64,000 nucleotides of DNA from Nannochloropsis oceanica (taxonomy: Eukaryota; Sar; Eustigmatophyceae; Eustigmatales; Monodopsidaceae): positions 248,001-312,000 of the forward strand of contig CP038110.1 in NCBI GenBank assembly GCA_004519485.1, given 5' to 3'. The translations under genes and the position numbers were made by a program. Below the pieces are notes generated by a model that was not told where the DNA came from, did no database searches, and saw nothing but the letters and a program-made list of their open reading frames with translations. The stretch's first letter is position 1, and each line of letters begins with the position of its first letter. Positions 34,321-45,337 of this stretch are shown here, piece by piece.

Positions 34321-35391
34321 AAAGAAAGAATGGAGGCGGAATGGACTGTTTTGAAATATGACCAAGGGTGTCGACTGTTTGAAGAGATGTAGAATGCAGC
34401 TCACTGGCATTGGAGGACAGGCTGTCTCGCATGTTGTACAAAAGAGTGTACTTTTAAGTACACAGAAATGGGAGGGGGAGATTTTGTTGTTCGGTTTTTC
34501 TGATGTCACACCAGACACGTCAAGGCATACAATTGACTCATCAAAGATTTCGATACATTCAGAGGCTTAACCCCTGGACCCTGTCAATATCGATCTCACA
34601 AAAGAGTTGGCCAATCAATCAAAAATCAACTAATACAACGGTCACGAAATGGTCAGTTAAATGAACCAAAAAAAAACTCATGACCAGTATATGAAACTGT
34701 CGGGTGCCATGAAGGGGAGGACGCCTACAATGGCAGGCTCTTCGTGGTCTCCTCGGTGTCGCTGACACATGATGTGGAGACACGATGACAAAAGATGGGA
34801 CTGTAGATGAAAGAGCGAGGGATGGCTGTTCCACTGTGCGTCCCCAAAAATGCCCCGAAATGTCCAGATTTACCTGTCCCCCTTCTTGGCTTAAAGGGCC
34901 TCCTCAGTTTGTGAGGACTGTCTTGTCAGTTTGCTTGCGCCGGCAAAGTGACTTGACGGGATTCGACTCGGTCGGGTCTCAATCATCATTAGTAGCCAGT
35001 TGGCGTGTACACTAACACCTACCGCCGCGCAGCACGTTCTTTCTTTCTCGTTCCCAACCTCATCGAGACATAATACCCCGTGTTATCTAGCGATCAGAGA
35101 GATTTTCTTGCCGTCGCACATATACCTATCTACCCCTCCCCACCCAAGAAAAGAAAAAGGTCCCCATAGGCAGGCTAAGCTGAGTTCCATCCACACAAGT
35201 ACCGAGTAAAAGCGTAGCACGTTCTTTCTTTCTCGTTCTCAACCTCTACGTACCCCGTGTCGTCGACCGAGCAAAGAGCATTTTCCTTTTCCTGCCGTCG
35301 TATACCTACCTACCCCTCCCACCCAACAAAAAAAATAGGTCCCCATAGGCAGGCTAAGCTGAGGTCCACACAAGGTACGACTATTGTACCT
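34321..35391. other. Intergenic and 5' leader with tandem duplication
   Basis: Lies between the F-box/kelch gene and the pseudokinase gene, both on the plus strand. No gene supported in 34321-35030; the rest is the duplication listed separately. Confidence 0.45.
35031..35388. repeat. Tandem duplication, period about 185 bp, in a gene leader
   Basis: Unit 1 begins agcacgttctttctttctcg at 35031 and unit 2 begins with the same bases at 35216. Both run through tacccctccc and ggtccccataggcaggctaa to tccacacaagta/ggtac. The copies have diverged by substitutions and small indels. Unit 2 ends just before the ATG at 35392. Confidence 0.92.
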
Positions 35392-38300
35392 ATGCCGCCC
35401 CAACGAAACGGAGACCTGCTTGGCCCAGGGCCTACCGCGCGGATTGTAGGAGATGAAGGAGAAATTGAAGGGGGAGAGATAATGGGGACTGGTCTCCTTG
35501 GAGAAGGCCTCAAAGTGCATGGCACCAACGGGTGTCAGTATATGCTGAACGAGGACTGGCCCCGTCGAGGAGACGCCACGGGAGACACGTACCGCTGCAT
35601 TCAACGCGGCCCTGCGGGTGACGAATCCGTCGTCGCCATTAAGGTCGCCAGGAGCACTTTGGACAACAGCAACAGCAGCAGCAGTCAGTCGACCACCTTC
35701 ATTCCAGCAGCGGCGTGGGACCAGGAAGTGCGCTTACTTCGTCGCCTCGCACTATTGGGAGGTGCCAGCAGTAGCATCGAGAGAAACAGTGGAGGCGACA
35801 GAAGCGACATGCTTGGGGGTGCCAAAACGACGACGGCGACGAAAAGCGGCATGCTTTGCCCCCCAGCATACACAATTGCCATGGTGACGGAATTCGGGGG
35901 CTTGAAAGCCATGCCCTCGGCGCGCTTCTTGGTCACGGTGCCTGTTTGCTGGAAGACGTTGGATGCACGGGTTAAGGGCGCGGAGCGCGGATACATGGAA
36001 ACTTATACTGCCGAGCAGGTACGTTTCTGGGGAAGGAAGAGAAGATTGGGGTTATGGGTGCCTGATTGTGTGCGTGGTGTGTGGGGTACATGTCCTCGCT
36101 CGGTTGAGCATATCGCTCCGTTTCTGCCGGCAGTTTTGGATTTGTTCAGCTCAGTTCTCCCCTTCCTATATTGATCCATCACTCTCTCAGGCTCTTCTGT
36201 GGAGCTGGCAGATCGTTCGTGGCCTTTGGACTCTAGCTGAGGCCGACATAGGTTTCCGCTCCTTCTCCCTGCGCAACGTCATGTTGACCCACCCCAACGG
36301 CGAGGTTCGTCTGGCAGGTTTTGATGCGCTTTTGTCATCGTTGGAGGATAAAGATATGATGGAAATGGGGGATGGAAGAATGAAAGATTCCCGGGATGGG
36401 ATGTGGGCGGTGGGGAGGGCGTTGCACATGACTTTGACCTGCTCTACGGATCGGGAAGATGATGACGACTACTATCGCGTAGGGCGACCAGAAACAACGG
36501 CTGCAGCAGCCTCGGAAGGAACAGGAGCAGCAGGAGGAACAACAATAGCCGCCTCGTCAGGAACGGCTGGCATGCTGGAGACTGCCAAACGTCGGAGTAG
36601 GTGGCTGATGGATGCATCCTCCCCATTTCCCTCGTCCTCATCCTCGGGGTCAGGATCTGTCTGCCCTTTGCTTGCCGCCGTCCCGGCAGCGGTGCGCCCT
36701 GTGGTAAGAGGACTGTTGGCGGATAAGCCTTCTCATGCCTTACCCCTGGGGTTGGCGCTTGATTGCTTGGCTGGATTGGTAGGGGAGGACGTAGGGACGG
36801 AAGCGGTGCTTGCACGACGAGCTGCAGGAGGAGCAGGGAGCTTGCGGGTGTTGGAGAAACGATGGTGGTGCTTACTGGAACACCACCACCACCAACACCA
36901 CCACCAGGAGCAGCAGCAGGGTCTGTTGCAGATGCTGATGGAGGGGGATGAAGAGAAGAATAAGGAGTCTAGGAGCGCTAAATCTGAGGGAGGTATAGGG
37001 GAGAGTCAGGTCTTGTCAGGAAGTGTAGGAGGGGGAGGAGGGGAAGGAGGAAGCCGACGAGAAGACGTAGATTTAGGCGGACGAGAAGACGAAGGTTTAA
37101 GAGCCTTGGTAGAGGCGAACTTGGACTTGGGACGGACATGGGAGGGGCGAGGGAAGGGCTACAAGGCAATTGAGTTGTACTGGGATGCTGTTGCTTTGGT
37201 GGGAGGGGAGAGCGGAGGACAAGGAGGGTTGCAACAAGGGTGGAAGCGAAAGGTGGAAAAGGATGCCTTGACCCGAATTGCAGATTTGTATCAAGAGAAG
37301 GGGAACCATTCGAAAGCAAAAGACGTGTGGTGGCGGCTGGTGAAGATGCACCAGGTGGAAGTGGAGGCCTGCACTGGTGGTGCTGGACGACAACGCGGAC
37401 AGCGGGAACAGCAGGAACAGGAGGAGCAACAAAAGGAAGAAAAATTAGAGCAGCAGCAGCAGCAGCAGCAGCAGCAAAGACGGCAGGAGAAGCAGGAGAC
37501 ATGGCGCATGACGAATATTAGGCAAGCCCAGGAGGCGGCAGATGGTCTGGCTAATGTCCGTGTTCGACTGGCGGCGTCGTTGCGCATTTTGGGAAAGATG
37601 AAGGAGGCGCTTGCCCAGCTTAACACGGCAGTACATGATCTTGATAAGGTCGGGGCGGGCCAGGAGTCAAGTATGGTGGGCGTGTTGACGGAGAAGGCCG
37701 CGTTGTTGTTGGAAAGCAAGGATTATACACGGGCCCTGGACATGTATGAGGACGCGTTGGAAAGACGTCGCAAGTCAGTGCCACGCCAGGACCCGGAGCT
37801 CGCTTCCTTGTTGGTGAGCATGGCAGGAGTGTATGCTGAGAAAGGAGATACGGACGTAGCCCTGGGAATGCTCATTCAAGCTTACAAACAAATGGCCACA
37901 AGCCCTGATTCAGCTACTGCCCAGGCTACTCATACTGCTGTTACTTCGGTTAGTAAGGCCCCCGCCTCGTCCTCTTCCACCTCCTCATCCTCCACAACTG
38001 CAACTGCGTCCTTTTCCTTCTCCTCGTCCCTGTCTTCTCCGTCCTCCTCTCCCTCCTCCACCTCCACCTCCTCCTCCACCTCCTCCACCTCCTCCTCTAC
38101 TTCCACCCAGTCTGCTTCTCCTCTCTCCTCCAGACCTACCCGACGGCAAGGACCAGGAGCAGGGAAAGAACTTCTTCTCATGGCCAATGCCCTCGAACGC
38201 ATCGGAAAACTTTTCATCGTCAAGAACCAACTAGATGACGCCTTAATGTGCTACAAAGCCGCGCACGAACGCAAAGCCACCGCCCTCGCCCGAGCACATC

Positions 38301-39049
38301 CCGCCATTGCTTACTCCCTCGCATGCATGGCGGGAATTCACGAAAAGCGAGGAGATCACCGCGCTGCTGCTACTATGCACGCGCGTGCGCTGGAGATACG
38401 CAGGGCAGTTCTTCCCCCGACGTCACTCGATTTGGCCTCGTCGTTGTTTGGATTAGCGAATGCACATCAGCGGTTGCGATCTTCGAAATCTGCTTTGTCG
38501 GCGTATGAGGAGGTGGAGACTATCTGGCGGATTAACGCTCATGGAACGAACAATTTGGTGGGGCTGGGGGATTGCTTGGTCAATATGTCTCGGCCCTTGA
38601 AGGCCTTGGGACGGGAGACGGAGGCGGTGGCGAAGTTGCGAGATGCGGGGGAGGTTTACTTTTCGGCGGGCCTGTCCAAGGCAGATGTGAGGGTGCAGAC
38701 GGTGATTTCGAATTTGAACACGTTGAAGGCGTACGGGCAAAGCAAACTTTTTGGAGAAACGCTCATTTCTTCTCGTTCGAGTTCCCGACGAAGAAGAAGT
38801 CATCCGGCCAGGCTCAAGGCAGAGGTGACCAACCGTGGAGATGTCTCAATACACCATGCCCATAGCAGCACCACCCTAGGAGCGCCTTCGCAACGGCTTG
38901 CACAGCAGCCCTTACCGGCTAAGAGTAACAGTTTCCCGATCCTAGCTTCGCAATCGTCCTCAATGAAATGCAAAAGCAAGGGGGACTCGCGCCCCCGGGG
39001 GGTTGAGGAGGCGGCGGGGCAGAATCAGCAGCGGTGTAGCATCATGTGA
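35392..39049 (+). CDS. Pseudokinase-TPR protein with C-terminal CaaX box
   Basis: Two exons, 35392-36018 and 36191-39049, phase 0 (GAGCAG|gtacgt ... ctctcag|GCT); 1161 residues. Residues about 45-270 resemble a protein kinase: an N-lobe VAIKVA strand and, after the splice, FRSFSLRNVMLTHPNGEVRL with AGFDALL where HRDLKxxN and DFG would be. The HRD Asp and the DFG pattern are absent, so it is probably inactive. The remainder holds kinesin-light-chain-like TPRs (for example LLESKDYTRALDMYEDALER, VSMAGVYAEKGDTDVALGML, YSLACMAGIHEKRGDHRAAA) separated by Gln and Ser/Thr runs. The last four residues are CSIM, a CaaX prenylation signal favouring farnesylation. Together this suggests a membrane-tethered scaffold; partners unknown. 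Confidence 0.8.
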
Positions 39050-39526
39050 AGGAGGTAGGAGACTATGACAGGAGGGGCAAATTGAGAATGGTGGGGTTTC
39101 AAGACACACAAGGAAATAGAGACACAGGGAGCATGAGACGAGCTTTGGTCGGTGAAACGACATCACTAACATCATCCGTAGCAGCGGCTGGAAAACCCTC
39201 ACGACCATTTTGAAGCAAAGTCTGAAAGACATTCACACGGGAAAGGCAAATAAGAAATGATAAGACTCGCCAGTAACTAAAAGCAAACATTCTAGAAAGA
39301 TGGAAAAGCCTGCAGTCCTAGTAGAGGAATACCGCAACAAAGTTCATTGCTTACCACAAATATAAGACAGTTAAGAAGATCAAAATTGAAAACAATCGCT
39401 CGATCAAACCAATAACGTTCACCTATCACGCGTCAGTGTTTTTGTTTCGTGCTTTGGTTTCTCGAGGAATCTTTGCTAAATAATCAATTGTACATGTTCA
39501 ACAGCACTATCACGACTTATGACCAC
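39050..39526. other. Convergent spacer
   Basis: Nothing supported between the 3' ends of the pseudokinase-TPR gene and purM. Confidence 0.5.
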
Positions 39527-41098
39527 TTACGTATATACAAACTTCGCCCCCCCCCCTTCCAGCCCTCCTCCTCCTCCACCTCCTCCTCCTCCAAAGCCCA
39601 CGTGGTGAACCGTTAGACTATGTCTTTCGCCAACCACTCCTGTCTTTCCCTCCTCCACCCGCCCCACCACCTTGGCCGCCACACCCATAGCCTCCGCAAC
39701 AGCAATCACTCCCTGCGCTTGCTCCTCTCCTCCCCCCACATACACCTCCATCCGATGCCCCATATTAAAAACCTGGTACATTTCTCGCCATTCCGTCTCC
39801 CGTGCGCCATTTGTTTCTTCATTTCCTCTTCCACACAACATTCTATGCTTCTCCTGCTCTTCAGCAATGAGTCGAAACACATCAGGGACTTTAAACAAAT
39901 TATTCTTCACCAAATGCAGTGGCGCACGGCTCGGATCCAAGCAGCGCAACACCTTCGTTTGCCCTCCTCCACTGCAATGCACGATGCCATGCACGTAGTC
40001 GCGAAGGCCAGCCTCATGATGCAGCAATTTAGCAAGGACGGGGGCATATGTGCGGGTCGGCGATAGGAGGAGCTGTCCCACTCTTATGCGTTGCTTATCT
40101 ATGTCCATCCATTCAGTCAGATGTCGGGTACCACAATAGGCCAAGTCTTTTAGCGCGGGGTCGAACGTCTCCGGATAGCGAAGCCCCACCTCTGGAGCCA
40201 ACACGTCGTGTCGCGCCGCTGTTAATCCATTACTACCGATACCACTGTTATACAGCCTCCTGGCTTCATACATGGCAGGTAAACCCGAAGACGCCAGCCC
40301 AACAATCCAGTCTCCTGCTTGAATGTTGCCATTGTCAATAACGTCGGCCCGAGGCATGCGCGTGGCTAAGGTGCAATCCACCGTCAGCGTCTGCACCTGA
40401 TCTCCCAGGTCGGCTGTCTCCCCCCCCGCCAATCGCAAGTCTACGCCCCACGGTCTAAGCTCCTCCATGACCTCTTCCAAGCCTTCGATGAGAGCCTTGA
40501 TAACTTCTCCAGGCACCATGCGGCGATTTCTGGCAATGGTGGAGGTGACGAGGCCCGGTGCCCGCGTGGCCCCCACGCAATAGACGTCGTCCAGATTCAT
40601 GACTAGGGCATCTTGGGCAATGCCTTTCCACACAGACAAGTCCCCCGTTTCCCGCCAGTAGGCATAAGCCAACGCGGCCTTACTTCCAGCACCGTCGGCA
40701 TGCATGACGATGGCCGCTGCGGGATCATTGGTCCAGATATCTGGAAGGACTTTACAAAAGGCCCTGGGGTACAAAGAAGCTGAAGCGGCGGAGGAGTGCC
40801 TTTCGCCGTTGCTCTGGACAGCAGCCAAAACCTCTTGCTTGGTGGCGGACACGCCCCGGGCACGATATCGTTGGGCATCATGGCCCTCCTTGTTCTTTTC
40901 CTTGTTGTCGTTGGTCTCCACGGGGTTTTCGGCGGCCATGCGTCCGCGGACAAATGAAGGTGGTGGGGAGGTCGATGGTTTTGGGATTAGGAAGGCCTGG
41001 ACAAGCCAGTGTTGTTGCGCCAGCGACCACAGCACCGCCAGCAGCAGCACAGAGGCAAACTCATCAAAGTATCTGCACCATCGCCACCGGAGAACCAT
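39527..41098 (-). CDS. purM: Phosphoribosylformylglycinamidine cyclo-ligase (AIR synthase), Bacteroidetes type, plastid leader
   Basis: 523 residues, one exon. PurM makes aminoimidazole ribotide from FGAM with ATP in de novo purine synthesis. The core (about residues 78-505) reads RARGVSATKQEV, FCKVLPD, HADGAGSKAALAYAYWRETG, DLSVWKGIAQDALVMNLDD, AGGETADLGD, GSNGLTAARHDV, LSPTRTYAPV, HCSGGGQTKVL and FNMGHRMEVY. From memory these blocks follow the stand-alone PurM of Bacteroidetes far more closely than the usual bacterial, plant or GARS-AIRS-GART forms. The leader has a hydrophobic segment then VQAFLIP, an ASAFAP-like site, so plastid import is expected, as for purine synthesis in plants. A Gly run near the C terminus is unusual. 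Divergent from MPS1, 368 bases apart. Confidence 0.9.
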   Translation of the reverse strand: MVLRWRWCRYFDEFASVLLLAVLWSLAQQHWLVQAFLIPKPSTSPPPSFVRGRMAAENPVETNDNKEKNKEGHDAQRYRARGVSATKQEVLAAVQSNGERHSSAASASLYPRAFCKVLPDIWTNDPAAAIVMHADGAGSKAALAYAYWRETGDLSVWKGIAQDALVMNLDDVYCVGATRAPGLVTSTIARNRRMVPGEVIKALIEGLEEVMEELRPWGVDLRLAGGETADLGDQVQTLTVDCTLATRMPRADVIDNGNIQAGDWIVGLASSGLPAMYEARRLYNSGIGSNGLTAARHDVLAPEVGLRYPETFDPALKDLAYCGTRHLTEWMDIDKQRIRVGQLLLSPTRTYAPVLAKLLHHEAGLRDYVHGIVHCSGGGQTKVLRCLDPSRAPLHLVKNNLFKVPDVFRLIAEEQEKHRMLCGRGNEETNGARETEWREMYQVFNMGHRMEVYVGGGEEQAQGVIAVAEAMGVAAKVVGRVEEGKTGVVGERHSLTVHHVGFGGGGGGGGGGLEGGGAKFVYT

Positions 41099-41466
41099 CC
41101 CTGTATTTCTGTGGTGGGTGTTTATGTGTGTATATCAAATAGCTTGCCTCTCGAGTACTGCGACAGCAGGTGGGGCATGTACCTCTCGCCAACTGAATCA
41201 GCGTCCAACCCCAACACAACGTATGCCCACGAAGAAGCCTGCCTTGTCTTGTGCAAATCATAAACAAGGAATGAAAGCGGATACGGGATCGACGGGCAGG
41301 CGCGGCGTCGAACGACGGGCGCAATCAGCACGCCAAGCCTCCTCTGCGACCTTAACTTTTTCACTCCTGTTGTACGCTGTACACATACCACACCATAGGG
41401 AGCTCCCCCCCCGCCAAGCCTAGGCAGTCCTACCCAGCCCAGCTCTGTGACCTCGGTGTGGCATTT
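41099..41466. other. Divergent promoter interval purM/MPS1
   Basis: 368 bases between the two ATGs; no other feature seen. Confidence 0.45.
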
Positions 41467-43543
41467 ATGGCCACCGCCGGTGCCCGTCTTACGGCCAGCA
41501 TCGGCGCCGCCGGGGATAAGGAGAATGTGGCACCGGCCATTCCCACGACCATAACTGCAGCGCGGCAGAAGGGCTTGGCTACCCTCCACGGTATCAGTAC
41601 AACAAATGTAGTGGTGGTAGACGATGAGGCTGATCAGGCTGATCCAACCTTCAAGAAGCCTATGATACGCGAAGCGGCGACGGCTTTGCCACGGCTTTTG
41701 CTCTTCACGGAAAAGGCGGAGGAGGTCTTTATGCTGGGAGAGGGCCTGCCCGAGAGGGAGGCTCGGCGGAAGCTGGCCCAAGCAGTGATGGAAGACAGGG
41801 GCAACCCCTCAACGTGGTGGCAGCTCTTACAGCACGTCCATCTTGTCTTTGGGGAGTCTGATTCGTGCGTGGCCACGGATGCCGCGCACATCCGCAAGCT
41901 CTACCAGAAGGCCACTCGCATCATCCCCGACTGCCCGAACCGAGACAAGGAGGACCCCGCCCTGGTCAACATTTGGCTGGGTTTTGCTGCCGCCGAGGGA
42001 CGGGTAAGTGAGTCCGATGCCCGGGAAGCTTACACCCACATGAATCGATGTGGGATTGGGGCACGATCGGCGGATTTTTATATGCAATATGCAGCATTTG
42101 AAGAACGGCATGGACGGAGCACGGAAGCGATCAAACTCCTCCAGACAGGTATTACCCGCGGCACCACCCCCCGGGATGTGCTTTTAGTCACATTGGATAG
42201 CATCAGTGCGCAAGGAGGACCTACTGCCGTTACTGCTGCTGATGGTATATCTGCGGTTGCTACTGCTGCTTCTGCCGCAAGGCCTGCAACGGCCCCATCC
42301 GTTGTTCCCTCCCCCCCTTCCATCCTTCCCAGCACTTTCTCCAAGGCTGCCTCATACCAAGGCTTGATCAGCGTCAAAGAGCCAATGCACCAGCAGCAGC
42401 CATCACCACCATCCACACCCAATCCTTCGACGTCACTAGAAGAACCAGCACCAGCACCAGCACCAGCAACTCCGCCCACGCCCAAAGCTCTCAGCTGCAG
42501 CGGCAGCAGTAAAAGCAATAGCAGCGACAGCAGCAGCAGTAGTGTCGAGCGAGGGCGGCAACAACAAGAACAATTACAACCACCACCACCACCACCATCA
42601 TCATCACTATCAAGAATCTCACTGCCAGCAGCAGTGGAAGCTCCCCCGTCATGTTTTCAAAGTCAGGGAACCAAGCAGCAGCAGCAACAGCAGCAGCCTC
42701 GAACAGCGGTGAAGCCCAAAAGGCTTCTACCCACTGGGCGACTTCTGGGATTGGGGAAGGCAGAGCGGGTCCGTTTCGATACACCAGCCAAGTCCAGCAG
42801 TGGCAGTATCAACAGCGACACCGAAGGCGGAGAAGGAGGGGATGGAAAAAATGCCTCGTCAGGGGATGGAAAATATGTCTCGTTTTCCTCCTCATCCGTA
42901 TCCCCTGCTGCTGCTGCTGCTGCTGCTGATGCTGCTATTGTTGCATCTCCCTTTTCACCCACTGGTGCCTGCGACACAGCTCCTCCCTCCACTTCCTCCC
43001 ATTCCACCACCACTCCCGGCAAGCCAAACTTTCTCCCTCCTCCCTTACACATGGATCCGAATATCCCCATTCCCTCCCTCACCCTCCAACCAATCGAAGA
43101 AGACGAAATCACGCTAGGAGCAGGGGGAGGGAAGTGCTCCGACGACACCTCTGGAAGTCACCTCTCAGGGAGGAAATCTGTCCTCCCACAGCAGCAAGAA
43201 CAGCATCCGCAACTCACAGGCGAGATCTGCTTTCGTGTGCAAGCAGTCAAGACCCCCCTTCCAACCAACCATACTGTGGCAAGCCTCACCCCCTCCTTAA
43301 GCAATCGCCACCCACTCCCTCTCACGGTCCCTCCCTCCAGCTCTGGGCGTTGGTCGTCGGCTTCACTGGAGGAGATGGGGGAGGGAACGGGGAAAGGAGG
43401 GAAAGGAAGAAGGGTAGAGGAAGATTTGACGCACACACAGGACAGGGGCCAGGCGGCGTTTCCAGCGAGGAGGGAAAGATTGGGTGGCTCTGATTCGGAA
43501 GGGAGGAGTTCTCCCGGGAGAGAAAACGACGAGAAGTATCGCC

Positions 43544-43582
<39 letters not shown>

Positions 43583-43798
43583 TACACAGCGTCACGAAAC
43601 CACAAAGTGCTAGCACGACCTCTGCGACCAAGGCTCCTCCTCCTTCTCCGCTCCATCACCACCAGCAGCAGGAGCAACAACAGCACCATCCAAAGCACAA
43701 TCAACCCGCCTTTACCCAATCTTACACTCCCCCGCAGCACCAGCTCCAGCACCAGCTCCAGCATCACCAACAAGAACAACAACATCATCATCATCATC

Positions 43799-43847
<49 letters not shown>

Positions 43848-44973
43848 GTTCTCCTTCGAAACCCTCCTCGCCTCCCGTAATTTTATGACTTTAAACAAAA
43901 TCCAATACTTGCGCCTGGATGTTGTTGGCCGAGGAGGGAGCAGCAAGGTCTTTCGTGTCCTCTCTGATACCGGGCACATATATGCACTTAAACGCGTGCG
44001 GGTCCCACCTAAAGATGGGAAGGCCCTTGAATCGTTCGCCAATGAAATCACTCTTTTGGCGCGCTTGCGGGGACATCCGTGTATAATTCAGTTGGTGGAT
44101 TCGTCAGTGGACAGGGCGACGGGCTTGGTTCTCATGTTGATGGAACTGGGCGAGATCGACCTGAGCAAGCTCTTGGCACAGCAGGCAGCAGCCGAGGCGA
44201 CGGACAGCGATGGGGAAGGGAAAGTTACAGGAAGATTGAGCTTGAATTTTGTGAGGTTTGTCTGGGAGCAGATGTTGCGGGCGGTACATTGCGTGCATGA
44301 GGAACGGATCGTGCACGGGGACTTGAAGCCGGCTAACTTTGTCTTTGTCCGGGGGAGGCTGAAATTGATTGATTTCGGGATAGCCAAGGCGATTGGAAAT
44401 GATACCACGAACATCATGCGTGAGTCGCAGGTGGGCACGGTCAATTACATGTCTCCTGAAGCGATTCTGGATACGGGGAATGGGCGGGAGCAGCCGGGGA
44501 TGGGCGGAAGGAGGGCGCCATGCATGAAGATTGGGAGGGCCAGCGATGTGTGGTCGTTGGGGTGTATTTTGTACCAGCTTGTCTACGGGAAGACGCCCTT
44601 TGCGGATTTGAACTTGATTCAGAAGTTGCATTGCATCGTGGATGAGCGGTACCAGATTGCTTTTCCTGATGAGAAGGCCCATGTGTTGCATCCGGACATG
44701 CGTGATACCATCCAGCAGTGCTTGCGGCGGGATCCCACCGCAAGACCCCCCATCGCTGGTGGAACCTCAAGTCTCTTGCAGCATCCCTTTCTCCAAGCCA
44801 CCGCGGACGGGGCCGAGGCCCAGGCCCGGCAGACGATTCAGAGGACGCTTATGGTATTGGACCGGGACCCGGCCGTGCTTCATATGGAGGAGAGGCAACG
44901 GGTCGAAACGGTTTACGAGCGGATGCAAAAAAATGGGAAACCGGGAAGAGGAGGGGCTAGCATAGGTAGATAG
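41467..44973 (+). CDS. MPS1: MPS1/TTK spindle-checkpoint protein kinase
   Basis: 1168 residues, one exon. The frame opens nine bases upstream with GTG, but the first ATG is 41467. The C-terminal kinase domain (about 815-1110) has the Gly loop GRGGSSKV (821-828), YALKRV, the catalytic loop HGDLKPANF (His950, Asp952), DFGIAK (Asp969) and the TTK hallmark SQVGTVNYMSPEAI, then SDVWSLGCILYQLVYGKTPF. The N-terminal TPR domain typical of MPS1 (about 100-240) is present (NPSTWWQLLQHV, ALVNIWLGFAAAEG, RSADFYMQYAAFEERHGR). The long linker is Ser/Pro/Gln-rich with polyQ at about 43545-43580 and 43795-43850. MPS1 phosphorylates kinetochore proteins to start the spindle checkpoint. Confidence 0.93.
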
Positions 44974-45337
44974 GTAATTACTAGTACAAGCAGTGGTAAT
45001 GTAAATAAAGTTACGCACAACTTTTGGACGACAGAATTCCTTGTACATCTATATTGCATCGCATATGAAGCCACCTCCGAAAGAGTGGGAAGATTCTTGC
45101 CTATGGCCATGCAGCTTTGAAGCGCACGGAACAATGCCAGTGTCCTGCTAGATCTGCTTGTAATGCTAGAGTCGTATATCATCACAAGGCGACATGAAGA
45201 TAGGCACGGATCAAGTGGGGGGAAATGTGGACGTAAGATGCACGGTGGCGAACAAAAAAGCAGGCCCACCGTCTTTGCACACTTTGGTTTATGCACATTA
45301 GAAGTATCTTCTCTCTCCTACCCTCTAAAGGGCAGCG
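44974..45337. other. Convergent spacer
   Basis: Nothing supported between the 3' ends of MPS1 and the glycosyltransferase-methyltransferase gene. Confidence 0.5.

Noticed and set aside
41458-41466. GTG start for MPS1
   Set aside because: A proper ATG follows nine bases later; nuclear genes start with ATG.
42078-43845. Antisense frames rich in Leu/Cys/Val within MPS1
   Set aside because: They are the complement of CAG/CAA repeats and carry no domain.
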